A stretch of DNA of 64,000 nucleotides from a bacterium 336/3 (lineage in GTDB: Bacteria; Bacteroidota; Bacteroidia; Cytophagales; Thermonemataceae). Position numbers and translations under genes: made by a program. The first letter of the stretch is position 1; each line of letters starts with the position of its first letter. The notes beneath the pieces are model-generated. The model did no database searches. It was given only the letters and a program-made list of their open reading frames with translations, and was not told where the DNA came from. Of this stretch, positions 53,001 through 61,487 are shown piece by piece. The stretch lies in the NCBI GenBank assembly GCA_001281695.1, contig LJIE01000001.1, positions 3,991,521 to 4,055,520 of the forward strand. Reading direction: 5' to 3'.

Positions 53001-54614
53001 GCTACGTTCCATTTCTGTTTGAGCCAATGCCAAACTCTCCATATTATCCCTCATCACTTCTTCTTGAGCTTTCAACTGTTCTGTTACTAGTTGCGATTCC
53101 AAAAGAAGTACTTTGGTTTTTTCATTATTTTTTACTGAAGCTAATGTAGATGCTACGTTTTCTGATAGTTTTTCAACGAAAGCTATCTCATAATCTTCAA
53201 AGGGTTTAAAAGATGCTATCTCAACTGCTCCATAGACTTCTGTATTATCCAAAAGAGGAACAATGAGTAAATGTCGAGGTGTAGAATCTCCAAGACCCGA
53301 ACCAATTTGGATATAGTCTGTTGGTATTTTATCTAAATGTAGAATGTCTTTTTCTAAAACTGCTTGTCCAACAAGCCCTTGCCCTATTTCTACTCTTGTT
53401 TCTTGAAATTTACGTCTATCATAGGCAAAAGAGGCTTTCAAATCCAAGTATAGATTGTTTTTATTATCTTCTACCAATACAAATAAACCACCTTGATTTG
53501 CTTTTAAGTATTTTACAAGGTTGGATATGATATTATATCCTAAATCGTTGATGCTATCATAATTAGAACGAAGAATATTTACAAACAAGTTAAAACCTTC
53601 GTTAGCCCAGTTACGTCTTCGATCTTCTTCTGCTACTTTGAGTAAGTTTTCTCTCATACCTAAGAGTGCATATCCTAATACATCTTTCTGACTACGAACC
53701 TGATATGGATATTCAAACTTACCTTCTCCAATATTTTTAGCAAATTCTGATGTTTTTTTAAGGTTATTTACCAAAAGGTTGATATTATTGGCTAATATCC
53801 CTATCTCATCTTTTCTATCATACAACACTTTCTGACTTACGTCTCCCTCTGCTATTTCTTGTGTAATAACTGCTACCTTGTCTAATGGTCTGATAAATCT
53901 GTTATTTAGATAGACATAGCCAACGATTAAAAATACAATTAGTATTAAAATTGTAAAGAAAATGAGGATTTGAATACCCGTTTGTGTACTTGTATATTCA
54001 GCAATATACAGAGTGGTTAGTTCGTTGTGTAAAGCCTGTATACCTTTGGTTGTTTCAATAAGATTGACATAGGCTTTTTGAACAACAGGATTATCGATTT
54101 TTTCAAGCTTTTTCTGAATAACAGGAACTTCTTTTTCTAAAGTATCACCTACTTTTTGTATCTGAGTTTGGGTGGTTTGTAGTAAAGTATCTAACTGCAC
54201 TACCTCATTCATGATAATGTTGAGGTTTTTTCTGTATAAGCCCCAATCATCTTTTAATTTATTTAGTTTTAAGAGAGCTTTAGTATTTTTTGTAGCTTGA
54301 ATTGATATTTCGTTTGTAAGAATAACAAGTGTTCTTCCTTGAGTTAAAATATCTAAGTGGTCATCATAGTCTAATACAAAAGCATATAGTTCCTTTTTAT
54401 TTTCTTTATCTCCATCTATTACGAGTCCAGCTTTGTAAGGGATTTGTCCTAAAATTTTTTCAGCTTTTCTTGAGACTTCAACACGTGCTGCATCTCTACG
54501 CAATGATACCCCTGAAATATATACCAAGATGTAGCTAAGCAGTACTAAAGCTATTGCTGAAAAGAAGAAAAAGCCTGTAATAGCTTTAATGTTCCACGCT
54601 TTATTTTTACTCAT
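50019..54614 (-). CDS. Giant membrane PAS/GAF sensor protein without an output domain
   Basis: 1531 residues. TM1 at about 13-35, a periplasmic helical region (about 36-205, CHASE3-like) and TM2 (about 208-232) are followed by HAMP (about 233-285), a GAF domain (about 335-490), a coiled-coil, then five PAS domains with linked PAC segments (for example ENATDFVIMMNPNQEIIYA and STSDEIVSIDMKYNILSYN), a second GAF (about 1260-1410) and a sixth PAS at the end. No His kinase, GGDEF, EAL, HTH or methyl-accepting domain is present, although the protein ends cleanly with a stop. Its output must be supplied by a partner or by conformational change. Confidence 0.88.
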   Translation of the reverse strand: MSKNKAWNIKAITGFFFFSAIALVLLSYILVYISGVSLRRDAARVEVSRKAEKILGQIPYKAGLVIDGDKENKKELYAFVLDYDDHLDILTQGRTLVILTNEISIQATKNTKALLKLNKLKDDWGLYRKNLNIIMNEVVQLDTLLQTTQTQIQKVGDTLEKEVPVIQKKLEKIDNPVVQKAYVNLIETTKGIQALHNELTTLYIAEYTSTQTGIQILIFFTILILIVFLIVGYVYLNNRFIRPLDKVAVITQEIAEGDVSQKVLYDRKDEIGILANNINLLVNNLKKTSEFAKNIGEGKFEYPYQVRSQKDVLGYALLGMRENLLKVAEEDRRRNWANEGFNLFVNILRSNYDSINDLGYNIISNLVKYLKANQGGLFVLVEDNKNNLYLDLKASFAYDRRKFQETRVEIGQGLVGQAVLEKDILHLDKIPTDYIQIGSGLGDSTPRHLLIVPLLDNTEVYGAVEIASFKPFEDYEIAFVEKLSENVASTLASVKNNEKTKVLLLESQLVTEQLKAQEEVMRDNMESLALAQTEMERSQKELEKMRDNLEQQVKDRTLELREKESQLSEALQLASLAAWKLDVKNKVIFANEELYGLLKTSKELENGYQMPSKKFAEHFIAEKDIELVNSKIAEAIKSHDPNYESSFEYQMKRQNGDIREVVISIKRISEINSERTAFVYGTMQDITRQKRIEEQIRIQRDALEKQQIEQQKFVAMVENATDFVIMMNPNQEIIYANKVGQQLFGADDYISKRLYLKNFFNDNNWQKVQSEVLPNVTQNGYWEGELEMINLKTQEIAYMSGNIVAIKNAQGEITAVATIMRDVTDKQKILHEMEESNIRMKTILDSTSDEIVSIDMKYNILSYNEKWASFMMAESGKHPEVGMNLLSDFQYSRQELSNVLKEQFDKVFNEGAYSFVENFQQIEKQKIKVGGKEKEKEVIVGDYFFQRFYNPIYDTEGRKVGAVSFTQDISDQKKIERTIQRSENRSKAISDSTSEAIIIHEKGYIQEVNTAFTQITGYQADEVKEQYLFNIFSPETKAVSIINMQLGYDKAYEGVLLKKDGTEVQIEIHGRVVRFEEQRIRIFAIRDITTQKENQIDLQKSKDVLQKIIDALPQSVFWKDKNSVFLGCNRRFLKLVGLDKVEDVVGKTDFEIWKNQEDAEYYVSVDKKVMDNNLPELDALQTRIQPNGQFSWIRVSKVPFHDTEGNVIGVIGTYQDVTDQKRNEENILASKERLRKQIETITLLGSQKLYEGNVKEYVEEINSSVASNLDIPRVSVWEFKDGALKCIDLYNQEENTHTDGLVIGQAEHPIFFEALYKQSFINANPAQIGEFTKELTPSYLSAGSVTSMLVYPIRMGTKLKGMMTCEHTRTPREWSIEEQSFITSMLDLVTLKMEETEKNTIEDNLERNHVITEQIIEKSKESILAVDENEKIIVFNTKMQLIFQNLYGIDIKKGMNWFELFASNEDDSNKIRKDWYTAIEKQEPFETEQMFGAADRRSKLRYMIEPIVSEGKVAGVAFYVRRGSALLTIER

Positions 54615-54717
54615 CGCTATAAACTAATTAAAATGAATAGAATAATTCCTAAAAATAGGATTGTAATTATCAAATCTAAGATTTTTTTTTTTTACAAAAA
54701 AGAAAATCTTATAACTA

Positions 54718-54749
54718 AAAAACACAAGAAAGCATTTTCTTGTGTTTTT
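54718..54749 (-). terminator. Terminator of floA
   Basis: 14-bp stem AAAAACACAAGAAA (54718-54731) and complement (54736-54749) with a GCAT loop; T-run on the minus strand. Lies about 45 nt past the floA stop. Confidence 0.85.
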
Positions 54750-54794
54750 TTATAAAGTTTTATAAATAAAAGAGTTTTAATATTTTATTTTTTT

Positions 54795-55769
54795 CTAATC
54801 ACTATCCGAAACTGTATCTGAATTGCCTGAAATAGAATCTCTCATTTTAGTATCTGCAATTACATTTTTCATTTTATAGTAATCCATAATACCCAAATTT
54901 CCTAATTTGAATGCATCAGAAATAGCTTTTGGTATTTCTGCTTCTGCCTCAATTACTTTGGCTCTCGCTTCTTGAGCTTTTGCTTTCATTTCTTGCTCTA
55001 AGGCAACAGCCATTGCTCTACGCTCTTCAGCTTTAGCTTCTGCTACTTTTAAATCGGCAGCAGCTTTGTCTATTTGAAGTTTTGCACCAATATTTTCACC
55101 TACATCAATATCAGCAATATCAATAGAAAGAATTTTGAAGGCTGTTCCAGCATCTAATCCTCTGGAAAGCACCACTTTAGAAATCGCATCTGGATTTTCT
55201 AAAACGGCTTGATGATTATGAGCTGAACCAATCGAAGTAACAATACCCTCACCTACACGAGCCAAGATAGTTTCTTCGCCAGCACCACCTACCAATTGCT
55301 CTAAGTTTGCTCTTACCGTAATACGAGCTTTTACGACAAGTTGGATACCATCTTTAGAAACAGCTGTTACATTAGGTGTATTGATAACACGTGGATTTAC
55401 AGACATTTGCACAGCATCAGACACATCACGTCCAGCAAGGTCAATGGCTGTAGCTTGTCTGAACGAAAGAGATAAACTTGCCTTATCAGCAGAAATTAAT
55501 GCTCTGATAACACCTTGTACATTTCCTCCTGCCAAAAAGTGTGTTTCTAAATCATCAGCTGTGAGTTTTAACCCTGCTTTATGAGCTGTAATCAACGATT
55601 CTACAATAGCTCTGGGTGGTACACGACGAATACGCATGAATATCAGACGGAAGAGTCCAATCTGAACACCCGAAAAAAGAGCCGTTACCCATAAATTGAC
55701 AGGAACAAAGTAGAGAAAAATGAAGAAGCCTACAATCCCCGCTCCTAAAAATATTAAAGTTTCATCCAT
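54795..55769 (-). CDS. floA: Flotillin-like protein FloA
   Basis: 324 residues. The N-terminal hydrophobic hairpin (about 5-40) anchors it; the PHB-like domain has [39 protein letters not shown] and the coiled-coil [19 protein letters not shown]. The UPF0365 form is typical. FloA forms functional membrane microdomains and scaffolds signalling proteins. It lies directly upstream of the large sensor gene, with a 180-nt gap and a terminator, so not in one transcript. Confidence 0.93.
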   Translation of the reverse strand: MDETLIFLGAGIVGFFIFLYFVPVNLWVTALFSGVQIGLFRLIFMRIRRVPPRAIVESLITAHKAGLKLTADDLETHFLAGGNVQGVIRALISADKASLSLSFRQATAIDLAGRDVSDAVQMSVNPRVINTPNVTAVSKDGIQLVVKARITVRANLEQLVGGAGEETILARVGEGIVTSIGSAHNHQAVLENPDAISKVVLSRGLDAGTAFKILSIDIADIDVGENIGAKLQIDKAAADLKVAEAKAEERRAMAVALEQEMKAKAQEARAKVIEAEAEIPKAISDAFKLGNLGIMDYYKMKNVIADTKMRDSISGNSDTVSDSD

Positions 55770-55966
55770 ATTTTTAATTTTTTGTGAAAATCTATTACAA
55801 AAAGAACATAAAACAAAATTTGAAGGCTAAATTCTTTTTTTTTAAAAACACAAAAATCTCATCCACGTAATAATCATTGGCGTTTATAAAAAATAAAAGA
55901 TAAAATTTGGTTTAATTCAAAAAAAACTTATTATCTTTGCAAAAGAACTTAAACTCTTTAAATATC

Positions 55967-56017
55967 ATGAACACACCTTTTGGTAATCCATTTGGCTCTC
56001 CTTTTGGGAATAAATAG
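55967..56017 (+). CDS. 16-codon reading frame with PFG repeats
   Basis: MNTPFGNPFGSPFGNK from an ATG 28 nt after the -7 box. The three PFG units use different synonymous codons (cct ttt ggt, cca ttt ggc, cct ttt ggg), as expected if the peptide is under selection, but a repeat with third-base drift in RNA cannot be ruled out. No known family. It lies in the stem-enclosed part of the structured transcript. Confidence 0.45.
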   Translation: MNTPFGNPFGSPFGNK

Positions 56018-56080
56018 GGAGTCTTTACTTAGTCGGCTTAACAGCCAATGCAACCTGACTCGTAAAAATATCGATACATA

Positions 56081-56110
56081 AAGAGTATGCCCAAAAGCAT
56101 ACTCTTTTTT
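56081..56110. terminator. Terminator of the small transcript (and of pheS)
   Basis: 10-bp stem AAGAGTATGC (56081-56090) and complement (56097-56106) around CCAAAA, with a T6 run on the plus strand. It lies 36 nt past the pheS stop on the other strand and may weakly end pheS too. Confidence 0.87.
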
Positions 56111-56145
56111 AGTGTTTTATTTGATATATTTTATGATTCTATCTA

Positions 56146-57174
56146 TTACACCAAACCCTCAAATTGTCTTAAAAAACGAACATCATTTTCTGTAAATAGC
56201 CTCAAATCTTTGATTTGGTATTTGAGCATCGTAATTCTCTCTAAACCCATTCCAAACGCAAAGCCTGTATATTTTTGGGAATCTATATTACAATTCTCAA
56301 ATACATTGGGGTCAATCATGCCAGAGCCACCAATTTCTACCCAGCCTGTTTGTTTGCACACATTACAGCCTTTTCCTTTACAAATTAAACACGAAATATC
56401 TATTTCGGCACTTGGCTCTGTAAAAGGGAAATAAGAAGGGCGGAAACGAATTTTGGTTTCCGTTCCAAACATTTCTTTTACAAAATGATACAAAGTTTGT
56501 TTTAAGTCTGCAAAACTTACATTTTCATCTATAAAAAAACCTTCTATCTGATGAAAAATGCAATGAGCTCTTGCAGAAATGGCTTCATTTCTAAATACTC
56601 TACCTACCGAGAAGGTACGCATAGGAGGTTTTTGAGTACTCATTACACGAATCTGCACAGATGATGTGTGGGTACGCAAAGCTATATCAGGATTCTTTTC
56701 TAGGAAAAAAGTATCCTGCATTTCTCTAGCAGGATGATTTTCAGGGAAGTTGAGTCCTGTAAAATTATGAAAATCGTCTTCGATTTCAGGTCCTTCAGAT
56801 TGGTTGAAACCCATTCTTTCAAAAATCTGAACAATTCTATTTTTTACAATTGTAAGAGGATGAGCATTGCCTTGCTCATAAGGAATTACAGGCAATGTCA
56901 AATCAACTTTTACTTCTACACTGGTGGGTGTGTTTTCAAAGTATTCTTGACGTTCTTTAAATTTCCCTTCTGCAAGTTGTTTTAACTTATTTACCTCCAT
57001 TCCAAAATTCTTACGGTCTTGAGGTTCAATGTTTTTCATTTCTTCCATCAAGGCTGGAACTTTACCTTTTTTGGCAATAAACTCCAATCTGAATGCCTCC
57101 AACGAATCTTTGGTTTCTATTTTATAGTTTTGTACTTCTTCCGTGAGCTGGCTTATTTGTTCAAAAAGATTCAT
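56146..57174 (-). CDS. pheS: Phenylalanine--tRNA ligase alpha subunit
   Basis: 342 residues from the ATG at 57174; a TTG three codons upstream is less likely. Residues 1-90 form the coiled-coil arm; motif 2 (FFIDENVSFADLKQTLYHF and RFRPSYFPFTEPSAE) and motif 3 (GFAFGMGLERITMLKYQI) belong to class II synthetases. Also CKGKGCNVCKQTGWVEIGG as in bacterial PheS. It charges tRNA-Phe with PheT, which is not in the window. Confidence 0.96.
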   Translation of the reverse strand: MNLFEQISQLTEEVQNYKIETKDSLEAFRLEFIAKKGKVPALMEEMKNIEPQDRKNFGMEVNKLKQLAEGKFKERQEYFENTPTSVEVKVDLTLPVIPYEQGNAHPLTIVKNRIVQIFERMGFNQSEGPEIEDDFHNFTGLNFPENHPAREMQDTFFLEKNPDIALRTHTSSVQIRVMSTQKPPMRTFSVGRVFRNEAISARAHCIFHQIEGFFIDENVSFADLKQTLYHFVKEMFGTETKIRFRPSYFPFTEPSAEIDISCLICKGKGCNVCKQTGWVEIGGSGMIDPNVFENCNIDSQKYTGFAFGMGLERITMLKYQIKDLRLFTENDVRFLRQFEGLV

Positions 57175-57267
57175 AACTGTCAATCAATAAAAAATTCCTA
57201 AATTATCATTTTGCAATTTTACTAAAAAAATGTTTATTTGTTTGTAGAAAACTCAAACTTTAGTTTT

Positions 57268-58218
57268 ATGAAAACTTTATTATCTCTCTTTTTTGCTCTT
57301 ATTCTATCACTAAAAAGTTTTGGACAAGGATGTAGTGATGCTGGTTTTTGTACTATGGGTGCTATGCGACCAGACCAACACAGAAGTAAGTTTATCAACC
57401 TAAAATTAAATTCGTTAGAATTTACACAACACTTTGGATATACAAAATTTGGCGATTATATCCTTTCATACATTGCCGATGTAGATTTTAAGATAAGCCC
57501 AAAGGTAACTCTTCATTTAAAGCTTCCCTATACTTTTGTTTTTAACAAAATGCCTACTGTTCATGGAATTGGAGATATTTCGTTGAGTGCAACCAAATTA
57601 TTAGTACAAAAAGAAAATTTCCAAATTGCTGGTACATTAGGGGGCAAAATACCCACCAATGGAAGCGACTTAAGCCATAATGGTATTCCTTTGCCAAGCT
57701 ATTACCAAACCAGTTTGGGTACTTACGATTTGGTAGCTGGTTTGGGGGTTAGTTATAAAGATTGGCTTTTTTCAACAGGTTATCAAATGGCATTTAATCG
57801 TATGAAAAATCAGTTTTTAAGATATACTGAGAATGGTGTGTTGCATAATTCGTTTGATGGTACAGAATTTGCTGAAGAAGGAAATGCCTATGCAAATTCA
57901 AAAGAACTACAGCGTAAACCTGATGTGATGTTGCGTGTGGAACGTAATTTTAGGGTGGGTCGGTTCAATGCACATCTTGGTATTTTAAATATTTACAGAT
58001 TGGCTAATGATGAAGCCACTAATTTTAAAGGACAAAGAATAGAGATTGCTGAAAGCAAAGGACTCACAGTCAATGGTTTGATTGGAGCAGGCTATCGTCT
58101 TTCTGCTCATTCTGCAATCAAAGTACTTTTTGGGCGTAAATTAACTACTAAGGAACGAAACCCTGATGGTTTGAGTCGAGAGTATGTAAATAACATCAGT
58201 TACGAAATCAGGTTTTAA
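57268..58218 (+). CDS. Outer-membrane beta-barrel-like protein
   Basis: 316 residues from the ATG at 57268; a TTG at 57238 adds an unneeded extension. Signal peptide MKTLLSLFFALILSLKSFGQ. Mature start GCSDAGFCTMGAMRPDQ has a Cys pair, followed by alternating strands (LHLKLPYTFVFNKMPTVHGI; ISLSATKLLV; SYKDWLFSTGYQMAFN) and a final YEIRF-type aromatic end used by barrel assembly. Member of a Bacteroidota family without assigned function. Confidence 0.75.
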   Translation: MKTLLSLFFALILSLKSFGQGCSDAGFCTMGAMRPDQHRSKFINLKLNSLEFTQHFGYTKFGDYILSYIADVDFKISPKVTLHLKLPYTFVFNKMPTVHGIGDISLSATKLLVQKENFQIAGTLGGKIPTNGSDLSHNGIPLPSYYQTSLGTYDLVAGLGVSYKDWLFSTGYQMAFNRMKNQFLRYTENGVLHNSFDGTEFAEEGNAYANSKELQRKPDVMLRVERNFRVGRFNAHLGILNIYRLANDEATNFKGQRIEIAESKGLTVNGLIGAGYRLSAHSAIKVLFGRKLTTKERNPDGLSREYVNNISYEIRF

Positions 58219-58225
58219 ATATTTT

Positions 58226-59146
58226 ATGACAAACTTAAATTTAGAAGATTTTAGAAAGCCTATTATTCATGAAAATGATGAAAATCTTAATTACAATGAT
58301 GGCTTAAATATCAATTATAATCGCATACCTCTATTTTATAAAGATATACATTTTACTGGATCTACCATTCATCAAGATGGTGAAAGTTATAGAGTTATAG
58401 AATATGTGAATGGTTTGATGGAAGGCAAAAATTGTCTTTTCTCTAATAATATGCTACTTTCCGAAGTATTTTATGACTATGGCTATGAAACACATGGCAA
58501 AACATGGTATGAAAATGGTCATCAGGAGTCTGTTTGGGAAAGATATACAGCTAAAACATGGGATGAAAAGGGTTCTTTGATTTATGAAAAATATGTAGAC
58601 CCTGATACAGAAGCATCTGAAGAGTTCTTTTATTTTACTGATGGAGGTTTAAAATTTAAGCAGTTTACAAATCTTCAAATTTGTGTAAAAGAGTATTATG
58701 CTCCCAATCAAGAGCATCTTCTTACTCAAAAAATATATTTTCATACTTCACCTATCACTGATGAAGTAATTTATAATCATGAAGCTCTTGAAAAATGGTA
58801 TTTTGATGTATTAGACTATGAATCTCAAAGTCTTGATATGGAGCATTTTCCAAAAGATGTGAGTTATAGAATGCACTTAATTTGGATGTGGTTTTGGGAA
58901 GTTTTAAAAAGAGATAAAGATTTATTTATCAATATTTTATATCGTTTATTACAACACCCACAAAAAAGTGTTGTCAATAGTTGTGTTCAAATTGTAGCTT
59001 ATCACAGATTTTTAGAGCCTATTCAAACGCTTTATCATCAAGTTTCAGGAGACAATGATTCTTTGAACACTCTTTTTGATGAAATAAAAAAACAACAAAG
59101 CCTGATGGATACCAACAACCCAGATAGAAAAATGAAAACTCTCTAA
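58226..59146 (+). CDS. MORN-like repeat protein
   Basis: 306 residues without signal peptide. The first 190 residues contain repeats such as VNGLMEGKNCLFSNNMLLSE, YGYETHGKTWYENGHQESV and EASEEFFYFTDGGLKFKQFT, the pattern of MORN or YwqK-type antitoxin-like repeats. The last 100 residues are helical (FPKDVSYRMHLIWMWFWEVL). YwqK-type proteins serve as immunity proteins in some toxin systems. The next gene starts 3 nt after its stop, making a tight pair. Confidence 0.68.
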   Translation: MTNLNLEDFRKPIIHENDENLNYNDGLNINYNRIPLFYKDIHFTGSTIHQDGESYRVIEYVNGLMEGKNCLFSNNMLLSEVFYDYGYETHGKTWYENGHQESVWERYTAKTWDEKGSLIYEKYVDPDTEASEEFFYFTDGGLKFKQFTNLQICVKEYYAPNQEHLLTQKIYFHTSPITDEVIYNHEALEKWYFDVLDYESQSLDMEHFPKDVSYRMHLIWMWFWEVLKRDKDLFINILYRLLQHPQKSVVNSCVQIVAYHRFLEPIQTLYHQVSGDNDSLNTLFDEIKKQQSLMDTNNPDRKMKTL

Positions 59147-59149
59147 AAT

Positions 59150-59518
59150 ATGCAAATTCAGCCTTTTATTTTAGAGAAAAAACTTCATATTTTTGATGGT
59201 AGAGAGCCTGATGATTGGAATCAAAAAATTGTTTTATTGCCAGAAAATACTCTGTTCGACTTCTCTTTAGCAGAATTAGTATCTTTTAATTCTCTTCCAG
59301 AAAAGCTTGGAGTAGATATTTTTGAATACCTTAGAACCTATTACAAAAATTTATACTCACCTCTAAAAGGAAGTGACTCTCTAAGTTTGCATTATTATAT
59401 TCGCCTTGATAAAGCAACTCTTCACAGTTTCCTTATCATTGTTAGTTTTGGAGAGTTTCAGCCTACAAGATACAAAGTTCATTTAGAAGGCATTTGGTTA
59501 CTTGCAGGTGATAGATAG
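59150..59518 (+). CDS. Small hypothetical protein, paired with the MORN-like gene
   Basis: 122 residues, family not recognised. No signal peptide or TM. Alternating strands and helices; acidic, with WNQKIVLLPENTLFDFSLAEL near the N-terminus and RYKVHLEGIWLLAGDR at the end. It begins 3 nt after the stop of the MORN-like gene and must be co-transcribed with it. Its stop is adjacent to the stop of the convergent ATP-grasp gene. Confidence 0.65.
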   Translation: MQIQPFILEKKLHIFDGREPDDWNQKIVLLPENTLFDFSLAELVSFNSLPEKLGVDIFEYLRTYYKNLYSPLKGSDSLSLHYYIRLDKATLHSFLIIVSFGEFQPTRYKVHLEGIWLLAGDR

Positions 59519-60547
59519 CTATTTTTTTACACTTACTGTAAAATGTTTCCAATAGGTTTTGATAATTACTGAAAAGGGTACTGGTTTTATACCATTTTTA
59601 ATATTTTCTATAGCAATTTTTCCAATAATACGCCAATGACGAATCAAATCGCGATAGGCTCTAAAAACTGTATAAGAGATGTCATAAATATGCCCCGGTT
59701 CAGAACTTACGCCATTCAATTCTAAAATCTTGATATTTTTACCTTCGTATAGATCTTCAATACTTTTTACTCTCAAATCGAATCTTCCATAGTAAAAACC
59801 ATCTATGGATTCGGCGATTTTATCAAAAACCTGATGTACATCTTCGTTGATAAAATGATTGTAATTGATAAATCGAGTACCTTTACAATGATTTCCGATA
59901 GGCTCAAGCAATATTTTTTCATCTTTTTGAGGAATTAAACTCATCAAATCCTTTTTTTCTTCCCATAGACGAGGTATTTGCATTTGACTTCTGGGGTCTT
60001 TTTCCATCAGTTTGGCAACAGGAGAAACACCATCTCCTACTACAGAAAGAAACTCTTTACCAGTGAGGGATGTAACTTTTCCCTTGGTAGAGTTAGGCAT
60101 TTTGTTGTACAAAACACCTAATTCTACCTCAAAAGAAATGTATTCTTGAATAATATATGGATTTGTATTCGTTCTGTGATATTCTTCTAATTCTTCTATA
60201 CTTGTAATTTTAGCCACATGAAAGCCTCTTTCTCCTACATCAGGTTTGGCTATAATAGGAAACTCTATTTGTTCTTTTTCAAGAATTTCTTTAAGGTTTT
60301 CGAAAGTAAGATTTTCAACATATAAATATTTCGGCAAATAATTTTTGTCTATTTTATCTAGAATATCTCTTTTACTTTCGCCAAAAAAGCCTCCTAATTC
60401 TATACCAGGGTTTACTACACTAAAATAAGCAAATGAGCGTGTACGCAAAGACCAATATACCCAATAGGGCAACATAGGCAAATAAAATGCCCACCAAGTC
60501 CAATATTCAAATTTAAGTATCTTTACTAAAAATAAGGGTAAACGCAT
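59519..60547 (-). CDS. ATP-grasp protein, D-Ala-D-Ala ligase-like
   Basis: 342 residues. An N-terminal hydrophobic stretch (about 15-38, WTWWAFYLPMLPYWVYWSL) precedes an ATP-grasp fold with FPIIAKPDVGERGFHVAKI, PYIIQEYISFEVELGVLYN and YYGRFDLRVKSIEDL, and KILELNGVSSEPGHIYD at the Mg site. Ligands for ATP and Mg appear intact, but the Ddl omega loop is absent. Probably forms a peptide or acyl-phosphate-dependent bond on unknown substrates; membrane association is possible. Confidence 0.83.
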   Translation of the reverse strand: MRLPLFLVKILKFEYWTWWAFYLPMLPYWVYWSLRTRSFAYFSVVNPGIELGGFFGESKRDILDKIDKNYLPKYLYVENLTFENLKEILEKEQIEFPIIAKPDVGERGFHVAKITSIEELEEYHRTNTNPYIIQEYISFEVELGVLYNKMPNSTKGKVTSLTGKEFLSVVGDGVSPVAKLMEKDPRSQMQIPRLWEEKKDLMSLIPQKDEKILLEPIGNHCKGTRFINYNHFINEDVHQVFDKIAESIDGFYYGRFDLRVKSIEDLYEGKNIKILELNGVSSEPGHIYDISYTVFRAYRDLIRHWRIIGKIAIENIKNGIKPVPFSVIIKTYWKHFTVSVKK

Positions 60548-60556
60548 TATATTGGG

Positions 60557-60949
60557 TTATTTATTTAATTTACTCTTGATAATCATTAGTATTTTTTCTT
60601 TATCCAATAAAAGTAAAATACCAGAACTCAAAAGTACAACAAAAGCCAAAATAAACAAATAACCGCCATCTCCTTGAATTTCTATTCCCAATAAAAATAT
60701 GTGTGAAGCTATTGCTCCTGCCATAATACCAGCACTTAGAAAAGCACCTATATATCTTACAGAAGGTATTAGGAGTAGAATAGATGCTATCAATTCGGCA
60801 ACTCCTGTTCCAATTCTACCCCATGGTTCCATACCTACTGCTGTAAAAATATAGACACTTTCAGGATTAGCCGTAAATTTAAAATAAAGGGTTTGTAGCA
60901 TAATAATGGCAGCTACTAAAGAAAGTACCCAAGGCAAGTATTTTTTCAT
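60557..60949 (-). CDS. DoxX-like four-TM membrane protein
   Basis: 130 residues with four TM helices. LQTLYFKFTANPESVYIF at the first loop and RIGTGVAELIASILLLIPS match the DoxX family pattern (TM1 with Phe-Lys, then GxxE). Bacteroidota members of this size are often next to YHS-domain proteins, as here. It lies 9 nt upstream of the ATP-grasp gene and 19 nt after the YHS gene, all minus strand. Confidence 0.87.
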   Translation of the reverse strand: MKKYLPWVLSLVAAIIMLQTLYFKFTANPESVYIFTAVGMEPWGRIGTGVAELIASILLLIPSVRYIGAFLSAGIMAGAIASHIFLLGIEIQGDGGYLFILAFVVLLSSGILLLLDKEKILMIIKSKLNK

Positions 60950-60968
60950 AATTTTTAAGATTTTAAGC

Positions 60969-61436
60969 TTATCTATATACGTTTTGCCAGTTTTTATCTG
61001 CTTTTGTTTTCAGATTTGTTTCATCCTCATTCCAATCGTCTAAAGTATTACTGAAAAAGTCTTTATAAAACAGAAATAAACGTCCATTTTTTACTTTGTA
61101 GTTTTTTATATCTACTTCTACTTTTGTTCCTTTTGCTCCCATCGCATAAGCACACCAGCCACCATAAGCAGGTTCATATTTAGATGGATTTGCCTTAAAA
61201 GCTGTAAGGTTAGCCTGAGAACTAAAATAATATGTAACACCCTGATAAAAGGTGCTATACTTTGAATCTCCTTTTACAGGTTTTGTTAGAGTGAAATAAC
61301 TCACTACATCATAACCTTCTAAAGCCAGACTACTTTTTGAAACATTGTAATGTTTCTTTCTTTTTGCTGTTTCGTCTTGGGCTATAATACTATTTGAAGC
61401 CAATAACAGCATGATTAACAATAAGATATTCTTCAT
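60969..61436 (-). CDS. Periplasmic YHS-domain protein
   Basis: 155 residues with signal peptide MKNILLLIMLLLASNSIIAQ. The YHS pattern is LALEGYDVVSYFTLTKPVKG, TYYFSSQANLTAFKANPSKY and YGGWCAYAMG. YHS domains can bind metal, but the Cys here is in the late GGWCAYA motif, not in the paired site. Found with DoxX and Crp genes; may function in metal or redox stress. Confidence 0.85.
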   Translation of the reverse strand: MKNILLLIMLLLASNSIIAQDETAKRKKHYNVSKSSLALEGYDVVSYFTLTKPVKGDSKYSTFYQGVTYYFSSQANLTAFKANPSKYEPAYGGWCAYAMGAKGTKVEVDIKNYKVKNGRLFLFYKDFFSNTLDDWNEDETNLKTKADKNWQNVYR

Positions 61437-61487
61437 AATTTTGTTTTTTTAACAAAATTATGGGTTTATAAAATATCTTTTTGTCAG

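Larger units (their letters stand above)
55932..56110 (+). ncRNA. Stand-alone structured small transcript
   Basis: TATCTTTG at 55932-55939 is a Bacteroidota -7 box; a strong terminator ends at 56106-56110. The transcript is about 160 nt. Its 5' part ACTCTTTA..TATC (55953-55966) pairs with GATA..TAAAGAGT (56073-56086): 12 of 14 positions. An inner stem GAGTC/GACTC (56019-56023, 56057-56061) encloses hairpin GGCT-TAAC-AGCC (56035-56046). The outer-stem strand 56081-56086 is also the left arm of the terminator, so the two are mutually exclusive, as in a switch. There is no plus-strand gene downstream. Confidence 0.65.

Noticed and set aside
55932-56110. SRP RNA, 6S RNA or tmRNA
   Set aside because: The conserved SRP apical sequence, the long 6S bubble and tmRNA ends are not present.
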